Part shown: positions 26,414 to 35,231 of the stretch, piece by piece | How the letters are laid out: every line of letters starts with the position of its first letter | How positions within the stretch are numbered: position 1 is the first letter of the stretch | Assembly (NCBI GenBank): GCA_900109435.1 | Contig: FNZT01000003.1 | Span: forward strand, 186,001 to 250,000 | DNA length: 64,000 nt | Source of the DNA: Ruminococcus sp. YRD2003 | GTDB taxonomy: Bacteria > Bacillota > Clostridia > Oscillospirales > Ruminococcaceae | Direction: 5' to 3' | Position numbers and translations under genes: made by a program | The notes under the pieces: generated by a model | Told to the model about the DNA's origin: nothing | Database searches by the model: none | What the model saw: the letters and a program-made list of their open reading frames with translations, nothing else

Positions 26414-28297
26414 TTATTTTATTTTTACGAGCAGTACGCTTCTTCTGCCGCACACAGCCTCTCCTTCAACATGATACAGCGGAGTTGCGGAAGCTGAACT
26501 CTTGTCCGCGTAGACATCGCCTGTTGCCTGAACTTTCAGCTCGTGACCGTGAGGATTTACTACGAGCATAAATCGTCCGATATATGCGATGAACGCACCG
26601 TTCTCGAGGTCTCGGAAGCTGATCAGGGCGCGTATCTCAGCGCCGTAGCGAAGTCTGAATTCCGCAAATTTACGGCGTATCGCGATCAGTCCCGCGTAAT
26701 ACTGCTGCGGCTCACGATAATTTGTAAGTCTGTTCCATTTTATGCTGTTGACGCTGTCGGGAGAATTATAGCTGTTGTGATCAAAGCCTCCGCCGGGGAG
26801 CGGTTTGCTTCGGAGGAATTCCTGCCCTGCCTGTATGAACGGGATGCCCTGCGAGAAGAACACCAGCGCTGCTCCGAGCTTGTCTGCGGCGATGAGGTCC
26901 CAGTCCGAGGCTCCTTTCATGGAAAGGATCAGTTTATCGAAGAACGTCAGATTGTCGTGAGCCTCGACATAATTCACTATCTGACACGCAGAATCAGCGA
27001 TAGAGCCGTTCATTACCTGTTGATGTCCCACCCAGCCGCAGAGTGACGCCTTTATCAGCTGAGCCTTATCATACGAGCTGCCGCCGTTGACATATCCTGT
27101 TGCTTCGTCATTGAAAACGCTGCCCTTGACAGTATCGCGGAACTCGTCGGAAAAAACAGCAAACTCAGGCAGCTTGCGGATATTGTGCTTCATTGCTCTC
27201 AGTGAGTCATCGAGCGGTGAACCTCCGCCCGTCCAGCCCTCACCGTAAAGGATGATATCGGGATTTATTCGCCGAAGCTTTTCTGCCGCGCGGTTAAGAG
27301 TTTCGATATCAAGCAGCCCCATAAGGTCGAACCGAAAGCCGTCGAGCTTGTACGTCTCCGCGAGGAAGCAAAGGCTATCTATGATGTATTTCCGAGCCAT
27401 TTTGCGCTCGGAGGCAAATTCATTTCCGCAGCCCGAGCCGTTTGAGTAATTTCCCTCCCAGAGTCTGTAGTAATAATACGGAAAAGTCTTGCTGAACGCC
27501 GAATTCTCAGTATTATAGGTGTGGTTGTAGACCACATCCATGATCACACCGATGCCCTTCCTGTGGCACGCCATCACGAGCTGGCGGAATTCACGGACCC
27601 TCACCTCACCGTCGAAAGGATCGGAGCTGTACGAGCCCTCGAGAACGTTGTAATTGAGCGGGTCATAGCCCCAGTTGAACTGCGGCAGACTGCTGCTCTC
27701 GTCCACAGTCGCGAAGTCAAAAACGGGCAGCAGATGAATATGAGTAACGCCGAGTGAGGCGATGTAGTCAAGACCTATCTCGTCGCCCATATCGTTAGTG
27801 ATGCCTGTCTCGGTGAAGGCGAGGAATCTCCCCTTATTGCGGAAATGTCCGCTTCTGTCAATGGAGAAATCACGCACATGGAGCTCATAGATAATAGCGT
27901 CGGTGTATTTTTCGAGCGTTACAGGCTCATCGAGCTGCCAGCCGTCGGGCTCCGCGTCAGAGAGGTCGAGGACCATTCCCCTCTTTCCGTTTACCCCCGC
28001 AGTAACAGCGTAGATGTCGATAGTTTCAAACTCCTCGCCGTCTATGTGTATCTCATAGGTGTAATAAACGCCGTCGAGGTCGTCGCAGACAACGGCAGAC
28101 CAAACACCGCCTTTGCATTTCATATTTACGACAGCTATCGGTGAGCTGTCCTCACCGTCGGGATACAGTCTGACCTTGACCTTGTCCGCACACGGGGACC
28201 ATACCCTGAATTCTGTCTGATGACGGGAATAGATGGCGCCAAGTTTGCCGCCGTAGTAATATTTTTCATCGATTTCGTCAAAGTTTCGAATTGTCAA
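26414..28297 (-). CDS. pulA: Type I pullulanase (GH13)
   Basis: A debranching enzyme that cuts alpha-1,6 bonds in pullulan, starch or glycogen. An N-terminal CBM48-like domain (TEFRVWSPCADKVKVRLYPDG) precedes the GH13 barrel: DVVYNHTYN (region I), GFRFDLMGLL (nucleophile Asp), LYGEGWTGG (acid/base Glu) and VEAHDN (third carboxylate). YNAT-like typing motif is seen as the YNHT region. No signal peptide, so it is cytoplasmic and probably handles glycogen or imported maltodextrin. 627 residues. It starts with TTG, set by GAGGTG seven bases ahead; no ATG nearby fits. Confidence 0.93.
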   Translation of the reverse strand: MTIRNFDEIDEKYYYGGKLGAIYSRHQTEFRVWSPCADKVKVRLYPDGEDSSPIAVVNMKCKGGVWSAVVCDDLDGVYYTYEIHIDGEEFETIDIYAVTAGVNGKRGMVLDLSDAEPDGWQLDEPVTLEKYTDAIIYELHVRDFSIDRSGHFRNKGRFLAFTETGITNDMGDEIGLDYIASLGVTHIHLLPVFDFATVDESSSLPQFNWGYDPLNYNVLEGSYSSDPFDGEVRVREFRQLVMACHRKGIGVIMDVVYNHTYNTENSAFSKTFPYYYYRLWEGNYSNGSGCGNEFASERKMARKYIIDSLCFLAETYKLDGFRFDLMGLLDIETLNRAAEKLRRINPDIILYGEGWTGGGSPLDDSLRAMKHNIRKLPEFAVFSDEFRDTVKGSVFNDEATGYVNGGSSYDKAQLIKASLCGWVGHQQVMNGSIADSACQIVNYVEAHDNLTFFDKLILSMKGASDWDLIAADKLGAALVFFSQGIPFIQAGQEFLRSKPLPGGGFDHNSYNSPDSVNSIKWNRLTNYREPQQYYAGLIAIRRKFAEFRLRYGAEIRALISFRDLENGAFIAYIGRFMLVVNPHGHELKVQATGDVYADKSSASATPLYHVEGEAVCGRRSVLLVKIK

Positions 28298-28336
28298 AGA
28301 AGTTCACCTCAAAAAAGTTCTGTTCATAAATTGAGC

Positions 28337-29086
28337 TCATAGCTCTGATATATTATCCGAGTAATACATACTGCGGTACTGTCCTGGAGTCATCCCCGTG
28401 ATCTTTCGGAAAGTGGATGTAAAAGCGCTTTGAGACGAGAAACCCAAAGACAGAGATATATCCGAAAGCGGAAAAGAAGAGTATTTGAGCATATTCCCCG
28501 CGGTCTTGATCTTTGCGCGGATAATATAGTCCTTCAGAGTTACCCCCGTCTCCTTGGCGAAAAGCCGTGACATGGAGCTTGGATGCAGGCTCTCTCTCTC
28601 TGCGAGCATTTCGAGCGTAAGGGGCTCGTGAAGGTGGTCGTAGATATAGTCTATCGTACGCCTCACGTGTACCGAGACAGCGCCAGTTTTCTGGGTCTCG
28701 CGCATACGCTGTGCAAAGTCGACCTGCATATCGCCGAGAAGGTCGAGCACCTCGTCGGGGTCGGTACACTTATCAGCTTTTCGGATATAAATGTCGCTGA
28801 GGGTATAGGCAACATTGTGCTCGAGCCCTCCGTCCACGCATATTCGCGCAACTATAGCCGCACAGACCACAAGATGGTAAATATTATTGCGGAGCGGGTC
28901 GTCCGAGAGCTGTCCCTTGCCCTTGTTGAAATCAAGACGGGCTTTGGCATAGTTTTCTTTTACCCGTGAAATGTCGCCGTCTCTTATGGCATAGTATTTC
29001 TCAAATTCGCTGTGAATATCAGTACGAGTGAAGTCATTTTCCTTTTGAATGAAGAGCCTGTAGTTGAGGTCACGGTTGGTATTCAT
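28337..29086 (-). CDS. AraC family transcriptional regulator
   Basis: A 249-residue regulator. The C-terminal ~100 residues form the double helix-turn-helix: TLEMLAERESLHPSSMSRLF and the signature SDISLSLGFSSQSAFTSTFRKITGMTPGQYR. The N-terminal ~140 residues are helical and do not look like the cupin sugar-binding type; similar N-termini occur in clostridial regulators of unknown ligand. The start at ATG 29086 has GAGGG eight bases upstream; the GTG three codons earlier overlaps it. It is divergent from the MATE gene, which it may control, and lies upstream of pulA, 39 bases away on the same strand, so it may also regulate starch use. Confidence 0.88.
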   Translation of the reverse strand: MNTNRDLNYRLFIQKENDFTRTDIHSEFEKYYAIRDGDISRVKENYAKARLDFNKGKGQLSDDPLRNNIYHLVVCAAIVARICVDGGLEHNVAYTLSDIYIRKADKCTDPDEVLDLLGDMQVDFAQRMRETQKTGAVSVHVRRTIDYIYDHLHEPLTLEMLAERESLHPSSMSRLFAKETGVTLKDYIIRAKIKTAGNMLKYSSFPLSDISLSLGFSSQSAFTSTFRKITGMTPGQYRSMYYSDNISEL

Positions 29087-29249
29087 TCGGTTCACCCTCT
29101 TTCAGATTTAGGAGCTAAAAGCTCACGCAATGGATATTGTACCACATTTTTATAAAAAATGCAATACTTCTGATATAAATCCTCCTATATATATTATATA
29201 ATAGACTCAGAAAGCACAAACAGCATTGACGTGACAAGGAGGTAGAATT

Positions 29250-30629
29250 ATGGCGAAAACATCCGACCTCACTCAGGGCAAGGTAAGCAAACTGGTTCTT
29301 GCATTTTTCTTTCCCATGCTTTTCACAAATATGTTCCAGCAGGTCTATTCGCTTGCTGATACAGCCATAGTCGGCAAGGGCATCAGCGACGACGCCCTTG
29401 GCGCTGTAGGAAACATGGGCTCGCTGTTTTTTCTGATAGTCGGTTTCTCCATGGGACTTTCCAACGGATTCTGCGTACTTATCGCGCAGGCTTTCGGAGC
29501 GAAAGACTACGATAAAATGCGCCGCACCACAGCTCATGCCGTAAAGCTTGCAGCTGCTATCGCGGTGATACTCACCTTTTTCAGTATAGTTTTTCTGAGA
29601 TTTGCACTCCGTCTGCTCAGGACTTCCGACCTGATAATGCACGACAGCCTTACTTACGGTTACATCGTATTCGGCGGACTGGTCACAGCTATCGCTTATA
29701 ATCTTTGTGCGGGCATATTGCGTGCTCTCGGCGACAGCAAGACTCCATTCAAGGCTATAATCGTTTCAACGGTAATGAACATCGCTCTTGATTCATTCTT
29801 TATATTTGTCCTGAAAACAGGTGTTGAAGGGGCTGCTATAGCGACAGTTGCCGCACAGATTGTATCAGCGGCGATATGTTTCATAAAACTCAGCAAGATC
29901 GACGAGATAAAGCTTTCCAAGGCTGATTTTGCCTTTGACGGCAGCCTTTACCTCGACCTGCTGAAAAACGGCGTTCCGATGGCACTGATGAATTCTATCA
30001 CAGCTGTTGGCTGCATGGTGGTACAGGGCTTTGTAAACGGTCTCGGACTGGCTTACACCTCCGCATACTCCGCGTGCAGCAAGTTTATCAACATCTTTAT
30101 GTCACCTGCCGTTACCGCGGGATTCTCGATGTCGGCTTTCACGAGTCAGAATTTCGGAGCAAAGGAATACGGACGTATCAAGGAAGGCACAAAAGTCTGT
30201 CTCACTATTTCGTTCATAGCTTATGTTATATTCGGCGCTGCTATGGTATTTTTCCCGCGTCAGCTCGCAGGTCTTATGCTCAGTGGTGATGAGCAGATAA
30301 GCATTGCAGCTCAGTTCCTGCCCGTTACGGGAGTAATGCTCTTTGCAGTCGACTTCCTGTTCGTTTTCCGCAACGGCGTACAGGGTATGGGCTCCCCGTT
30401 TATCCCGATGTGTTCGGGAATACTCGAAATGGTGCTCCGTATCGCTGTTATCGCGCTCTTTATCGGCGGACTCGGCTTTAAAGCCACAGCGTACGCAGAA
30501 GTCCTTGCATGGACAGGCGCGCTGATAATGAACGCCTCTGCATTCATATATATGCTCTCGCGAAAGCTCAGTGAGCAGAGGGTCAGTAATGTCCCGCAGG
30601 GAGCACAGGTCGCAGTGACCGCTAACTAA
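29250..30629 (+). CDS. MATE family multidrug/metabolite exporter
   Basis: A 459-residue integral membrane protein with about twelve helices in two homologous halves, as in the MATE/NorM/DinF family, which export cationic drugs or metabolites using a sodium or proton gradient. LVLAFFFPMLFTNMFQQVYSLAD is the characteristic first helix, and NGVPMALMNSITAVGCMVVQ the start of the second half. Strong SD AAGGAGG at about -8. Divergent from the AraC regulator; the 163-base region between them contains AT-rich -10-like sequence (TATAAT near 29200) but no clear -35. Confidence 0.92.
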   Translation: MAKTSDLTQGKVSKLVLAFFFPMLFTNMFQQVYSLADTAIVGKGISDDALGAVGNMGSLFFLIVGFSMGLSNGFCVLIAQAFGAKDYDKMRRTTAHAVKLAAAIAVILTFFSIVFLRFALRLLRTSDLIMHDSLTYGYIVFGGLVTAIAYNLCAGILRALGDSKTPFKAIIVSTVMNIALDSFFIFVLKTGVEGAAIATVAAQIVSAAICFIKLSKIDEIKLSKADFAFDGSLYLDLLKNGVPMALMNSITAVGCMVVQGFVNGLGLAYTSAYSACSKFINIFMSPAVTAGFSMSAFTSQNFGAKEYGRIKEGTKVCLTISFIAYVIFGAAMVFFPRQLAGLMLSGDEQISIAAQFLPVTGVMLFAVDFLFVFRNGVQGMGSPFIPMCSGILEMVLRIAVIALFIGGLGFKATAYAEVLAWTGALIMNASAFIYMLSRKLSEQRVSNVPQGAQVAVTAN

Positions 30630-30661
30630 TGCTTTGTTCTTACTCCTTACATACCTGACGG

Positions 30662-30691
30662 AAAAGCCGCCCTGAGCACAGGACGGCTTTT
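30662..30691. terminator. Bidirectional terminator between MATE and anti-sigma-like genes
   Basis: AAAAGCCG (30662-30669) pairs with CGGCTTTT (30684-30691), with an internal CCT/AGG extension. A tracts and T tracts on both sides allow use by both convergent genes. Confidence 0.85.
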
Positions 30692-30714
30692 CTGCATTTA
30701 TTTGACAGACCGAG

Positions 30715-32772
30715 TTATTCGTTAAAAGGATCATATTTTTTTATATTTTCCGATTGCTTTGCGGAAAGTTCGGGCATCGTGAAGCTGTCGCTGTCATAAA
30801 CAACGTTGCTTAAACGGAATCTTTCATCTAATGCTGCCTCAGCGTCTGTTCCGAACGGTTTCTTTTCAAAAAAGAGCGGTGTTCCGCGGGAATCGACATC
30901 AAGTGTTATATCACAACCAAAATCGCCGTTATAGTCTACCTTGAATTCAAAGTGGCTGACACCGTCCACGACCGTCATAGTACCTGACTTTTCGTGGACG
31001 TTGACCGTATTGAGCTCAAAGAATACAGCATCTGCAATGGTATTAAGGTTAAAGAACCCATAATTTCCGCCCAATACTTCATTGCGGGCTCCCGATACCT
31101 CGACAACCGTCATATCGTTTCGACGGGCATAATCAATTTTACATCCCGCGAATAACGAGCCATTATCGAATTCATCGAGAGTGATGTTCTCGGCATCGAG
31201 TGAATTGCTGAGGTGTATGTGCCCCTTGCCTCTCGGAGCGGGTCTGTTTATGTCCTCGTTTTCATCGTGGAAGTATGATTCGTATTCAGCAGTGAGGTTA
31301 TCGTACTCCTCCTCGGGAGAGGTCAGCATATACATAGCAAGAGTGAAATTATCGGACTTCAAGCTTGTCTCAAAGATGTCGATCATCTGTAAATACGTTC
31401 CCATATCCTTTGTTCGGCAGACCATTCCCGACATCTGGTCGTAAACAACGCCGTCGATACCGAACTCGATATCATTATTAAGGTGATAGGAATTGTAGAA
31501 AGGAATCACAGGGTCGTAGTCCTTGGCTTTTTCCCACTCCATATCCTTGATCAGGCTGAGAATGGCATCTCGCGAGTCGCCGCCGAGCGGGAATGAGATG
31601 CTTCTGGCTTTGATATCCTCAGTCGGCTGGTATTCTGCCTCAACATCGTCGTTCATTGCGTGGATCTGCTCATAGAGTGACTTTGCAAATGCTTCGGAAG
31701 TATTCTCCTTGATTGTTTTGTCGGAAGTTGCTTCGGTCGTTTCCTCCGTAGTGTCACCGCTGATCAGGCAGTCGTGTATCTCGGTGCATAGCTCTGCGGG
31801 AGCATTGAACACGCATACATTACCCACTCCACCCATGCTGATATGATAAACCTCGAAAGAAGCATCGTTGTTGATCTTGACAACAAAGCGACTGTCTATG
31901 AGCATCGAGGCGTAGTTGCCGAATACCTGCTCGCTATACCCCATGCCTTCGATCTCGGAGATTTCAATGATACTGCTGCTGAGAAGCGGATACCCATCTG
32001 ACAAATAGTCAAGCGATATTCTGTCGGCATATTTATCAAATATCCTGCGGACTTCTTGCTTCTTGTCATTGCCGAGAGCCTGCATACCGTTCGTCTCATC
32101 CGTATCATATTCAATATCATTCACCGAAAGGTCGGCATAGATGATATTTTTAGCGATCGCGCCCTGGATCTTGATATGGATATCGTCGCAGGAATACCAC
32201 CGCAGCTCCTTATTATTTGTCCCGACTTCGTAGAATTCGATACCATTAGGGTACACCCAGAGTGCGAACTGACTGTCTCCGTAACAATTGATCTGTAGCG
32301 GAGTTACTTCTTCGGATTGACCATCACCTTTTTCGGTCTCCAAATATACAAACTCGTTGTCATTGAGTACCTTTGCAATATCCTCCACCATTGATCCTGG
32401 TGCATCCATCAGAGAAAAACCGTTTTCGCCGTTGATATTGAGCATGATTTTCGATACATCACCAAAAGGTGTAGAAAAGGACTCTCTTTCGGGTTCGGTC
32501 GCAACTATATCGGGAGGCAGCTCCTCGTCCATATTGCGGAGATACCGATATGCTCCCATACCTGCTCCGCCTATCAGCAATACCGCTGCCGCAGCCAGTG
32601 CCGCAGACTTTAGCAGGTACCGTTTCGGAGCTATCTCCACCGAGCTGACGCTGTCCTCATAGCCGTCGGGGATGAGGCTTTCGGAGGCAGAGAGCTGCTT
32701 TTCCATTTTCTCCCTGAACTTATCGGAACAGCGGATACCGTCAAGAGCTCTTTTGTAATCATCTTTTTTCAT
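30715..32772 (-). CDS. Membrane-anchored anti-sigma-like protein with large extracytoplasmic region
   Basis: A 685-residue single-pass protein. Residues 1-50 are a charged cytoplasmic segment (LDGIRCSDKFREKMEKQL) like the N-terminus of many clostridial anti-sigma factors; residues about 53-73 are a membrane helix (SAALAAAAVLLIGGAGMGAYRYL); the remaining ~600 residues are outside the cell and contain no recognised domain, with a Thr/Glu-rich linker near the middle (TTEETTEATSDKT) separating two halves. It overlaps the sigma factor gene by four bases, the classical arrangement for a sigma/anti-sigma pair. Inference: it holds the sigma factor until an outside signal or proteolysis (possibly RseP) releases it. 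Ligand unknown. Confidence 0.75.
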   Translation of the reverse strand: MKKDDYKRALDGIRCSDKFREKMEKQLSASESLIPDGYEDSVSSVEIAPKRYLLKSAALAAAAVLLIGGAGMGAYRYLRNMDEELPPDIVATEPERESFSTPFGDVSKIMLNINGENGFSLMDAPGSMVEDIAKVLNDNEFVYLETEKGDGQSEEVTPLQINCYGDSQFALWVYPNGIEFYEVGTNNKELRWYSCDDIHIKIQGAIAKNIIYADLSVNDIEYDTDETNGMQALGNDKKQEVRRIFDKYADRISLDYLSDGYPLLSSSIIEISEIEGMGYSEQVFGNYASMLIDSRFVVKINNDASFEVYHISMGGVGNVCVFNAPAELCTEIHDCLISGDTTEETTEATSDKTIKENTSEAFAKSLYEQIHAMNDDVEAEYQPTEDIKARSISFPLGGDSRDAILSLIKDMEWEKAKDYDPVIPFYNSYHLNNDIEFGIDGVVYDQMSGMVCRTKDMGTYLQMIDIFETSLKSDNFTLAMYMLTSPEEEYDNLTAEYESYFHDENEDINRPAPRGKGHIHLSNSLDAENITLDEFDNGSLFAGCKIDYARRNDMTVVEVSGARNEVLGGNYGFFNLNTIADAVFFELNTVNVHEKSGTMTVVDGVSHFEFKVDYNGDFGCDITLDVDSRGTPLFFEKKPFGTDAEAALDERFRLSNVVYDSDSFTMPELSAKQSENIKKYDPFNE

Positions 32773-33260
32773 ATCGCGCCCTCCTTTTCAAGTTCCATTT
32801 TCAGTTTTTCTCTGCCTCTTCTCAGCAGAGAGCATACCGTGTTCTCGCTCTTGCCCTGTATTTCAGCTATTTCGCGGGTATTATAGCCCTCATAGTAGTA
32901 CAGGTATATGACCAAGGCATACTTCTCGGGAAGTGACCTTATCTCCGAAAGCACAGAGTTATCCTCAGTATTCATTTCATAGCTTGCCGACGAATAGTCC
33001 TGCGTCTCAAGCGAGTCTGTGCGGCTGAATCTGAAGCTTCGTCTGAGATTTTTACACTTATTGACAGCTACTCTGAGCAGCCACGCTTTAAGGTGCTCGT
33101 CGTCGGTGAAGCTTTGAGGTTTTGCGTGCAGCAGCAAAAAAGTATCCTGAGTGATATCCTCTGCCTCTGAGTAACTGCCGCAGCAGGCAAAAGCAGCTCG
33201 CAATACTGTATCGCCGAATTTTTGGAAAGCATACAGCGCTGTATTATCGTTCCGTACCAT
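32769..33260 (-). CDS. ECF-type RNA polymerase sigma factor
   Basis: A 163-residue sigma-70 family protein with regions 2 and 4 only. Region 2: AEDITQDTFLLLHAKPQSF and HLKAWLLRVAVNKCKNLRR (core binding and -10 melting). Region 4: LPEKYALVIYLYYYEGYNTREIAEIQGKSENTVCSLLRRGREKLK, the helix-turn-helix that reads the -35. It should direct a small regulon together with the adjacent membrane protein. The gene is divergent from the GGDEF gene with a 223-base spacer. Confidence 0.93.
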   Translation of the reverse strand: MVRNDNTALYAFQKFGDTVLRAAFACCGSYSEAEDITQDTFLLLHAKPQSFTDDEHLKAWLLRVAVNKCKNLRRSFRFSRTDSLETQDYSSASYEMNTEDNSVLSEIRSLPEKYALVIYLYYYEGYNTREIAEIQGKSENTVCSLLRRGREKLKMELEKEGAI

Positions 33261-33404
33261 AATATCCGCCTCCTTTCACTAATAACACAACTGAGCGGGG
33301 CATTTCCGTGCATCATATTTTTATTTTAAAAATATAACTTTAAATATTATATCATATCATAACACAAATTGCAATATAAAACGGAGCATTTCGACATTTA
33401 GAGC

Positions 33405-33433
33405 TTGCATTTAAGATATAACAGTGATATAAT
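33405..33433 (+). promoter_or_regulatory. Promoter of the GGDEF gene
   Basis: TTGCAT (33405-33410), 17 bases, TATAAT (33428-33433), about 50 bases before the start codon. Confidence 0.65.
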
Positions 33434-33483
33434 ATCTATATGTGTTGATATCTTAATGCTATCATAAATAAGGATGGTGTAAA

Positions 33484-34779
33484 ATGATAAATTTTGAAAA
33501 TGTCACTCTTCAGCAGATCCTCGATTATATCGGAGGCGCGGTCGACGCGATTCTCCTTGCCGACCAGAACGGCGACCGCTACAGAGCTATCAGCCGCAAG
33601 GGCATTTTTAAAGATTTAATCGCCGAGAGCGGTACATATAAGGATATTGTCCAGAAACTGTGGTTCCACTTCAATAACTCGGATAAGAAGATAGCCGAGG
33701 AATATCAGGTCTTTATCCCTGATTTCGGTACATTTACAGGAAAATACAGCCAGCGCCTGAAGCTGTTTCTCGAAGGTGTCACTCATATAGTACAAATGAC
33801 TGTTTTCCCTGTTGAGGGTTCGGAATATTACCTCATCATGCTCAACGAGCTTGACGAAAGCGAGTCCATAGATGAAGCCGAGACACAGCAGAAGGTAAGT
33901 ACGATACAGAATATTTACCTGTTCTCGATGTGCTTTGACCTTGTACGCGACACAACGAGCAGCCTGTCCTTGACAGAAGTCTCCGAAGAGACGATGAATT
34001 CACAGATCAGCTATACCGCTTGGCGGCAGATGATAGTCAATATGATCTGGAAGAACGACCAGCCCCTCTTTATGGAACGCTCCGACCCTGCATACCTTCG
34101 TTCGCATTTTCTCCCCGGACAAATAGAATCCTTTGACTGCCAGATGCAGAACCTTGACGGAGTATACATATGGGTAAAGCTTATATTCAGTCGCATGGAA
34201 ACAACCAACAAGAACGATTACCGTTTTGTATACATGGTCCAGAATATCCATGATACGACTGTCAGCATGAAAGCTACACTGAAGCACTACGAAGAGCTTT
34301 CTATGCACGATTCGCTCACTCATATCTTCAATCACGGACGTATCGAGACCGAGCTTTGCAATGCAGTCGACAATTACAGAAACAGCGGTTGTTCGGCTGC
34401 ACTTCTTGTTCTCGACATCGACCATTTCAAAGAAGTGAATGATACTTACGGTCACGCAATTGGCGACTCGACTCTTGTCAGATTAACAGAGATAATCAAA
34501 TCGGTCATGAGCGGCAAAAACGCTGTCTACGGCAGATGGGGCGGCGAGGAATTTGCAATAGTCGTATATGATACGGATATAGATAAGCTAAATTCTATTA
34601 CAAACGAGCTCAGAACAAGCGTAGAAAAGGAAGAATTCCCTGCTGTCGGTTTGGTCACGTGCAGTATCGGTGCCTCCTTACTCAACGCAGACGACACTTT
34701 CGAGACATGGTTTGACCGCGCTGATAAGGCAATGTATTCAGCAAAAACAAACGGCAGGAACCGTGTCTGTATCAAATAA
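33484..34779 (+). CDS. Diguanylate cyclase with PAS-like sensor region
   Basis: A 431-residue cytoplasmic protein. The C-terminal ~160 residues form a GGDEF domain: LSMHDSLTHIFNHGRIE, LLVLDIDHFKEVNDTYGHAIGD and the active-site GGEEF in YGRWGGEEFAIVV, so it should make cyclic di-GMP from two GTP. No RxxD product-inhibition site is evident before GGEEF. The N-terminal ~260 residues hold two regions that look PAS-like (residues about 10-120 and 170-260), with no membrane helix. No EAL domain. Ligand unknown. Confidence 0.9.
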   Translation: MINFENVTLQQILDYIGGAVDAILLADQNGDRYRAISRKGIFKDLIAESGTYKDIVQKLWFHFNNSDKKIAEEYQVFIPDFGTFTGKYSQRLKLFLEGVTHIVQMTVFPVEGSEYYLIMLNELDESESIDEAETQQKVSTIQNIYLFSMCFDLVRDTTSSLSLTEVSEETMNSQISYTAWRQMIVNMIWKNDQPLFMERSDPAYLRSHFLPGQIESFDCQMQNLDGVYIWVKLIFSRMETTNKNDYRFVYMVQNIHDTTVSMKATLKHYEELSMHDSLTHIFNHGRIETELCNAVDNYRNSGCSAALLVLDIDHFKEVNDTYGHAIGDSTLVRLTEIIKSVMSGKNAVYGRWGGEEFAIVVYDTDIDKLNSITNELRTSVEKEEFPAVGLVTCSIGASLLNADDTFETWFDRADKAMYSAKTNGRNRVCIK

Positions 34780-34829
34780 CAGTATAGAGAAAAGCTCTCC
34801 GCGAGGGGGCATTTCAGCCCCACAGGATT

Positions 34830-34851
34830 GCGGCTCGGCAGCCGCTTTTTT
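34830..34851 (+). terminator. Terminator after the GGDEF gene
   Basis: GCGGCT (34830-34835) pairs with AGCCGC (34840-34845), loop CGGC, followed by six Ts. Confidence 0.9.
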
Positions 34852-34860
34852 CATTAACAT

Positions 34861-34900
34861 AACACCGCACAAAGCCGTCAGACGTACTTTGTGCGGTGTT
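34861..34900. repeat. Perfect 14-base inverted repeat
   Basis: AACACCGCACAAAG (34861-34874) and CTTTGTGCGGTGTT (34887-34900) around a 12-base loop, followed by ATTTTA. It may be a second terminator. It sits at the join between core-like DNA and the AT-rich accessory region and could mark the boundary. Confidence 0.8.
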
Positions 34901-34903
34901 ATT

Positions 34904-35231
34904 TTAGGGATAGGACGCAGATGTTGCGTCAAAAAACAAACGCCCCGCTAAAAAGCGGAGCGCTAACTTGCCGGAAGAAGTTTCCGGTATGGTGGAGGCG
35001 ATGCACGCCCCTCTAATTCTGCTTGTTTTTAAAATTTCCGAAGTGCGACACCTCGCAGAATCGGCGTTTTCGGAGCGTTAGGATTCCAGAAAAGCTGTAA
35101 CGTTTATAAACCTCAGAAGCTCTTTTTAAGAGAGAGCAGAGTAATGTCACCAATTTTTTTGCCTTTCAATTCTGTCAAACGACACTTCAACATCACAGAT
35201 TCTTTTCCTTGATTTATACTATTAAACGATA
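34904..35231. other. Gene-free junction region, possible left edge of accessory DNA
   Basis: No gene is seen. The first part holds two small hairpins (CCGCT/AGCGG near 34943-34957 and CCGGAA/TTTCCGG near 34972-34988) and one short frame of 30 codons from about 34991 without SD, probably not coding. GC content drops along this stretch into the helicase operon. No tRNA fragment or obvious direct repeat was recognised. Confidence 0.5.

Noticed and set aside
34991..35083. 30-codon frame starting MVEAMHAPLILLV
   Set aside because: No SD, overlaps hairpin sequence and resembles chance translation of an intergenic region.
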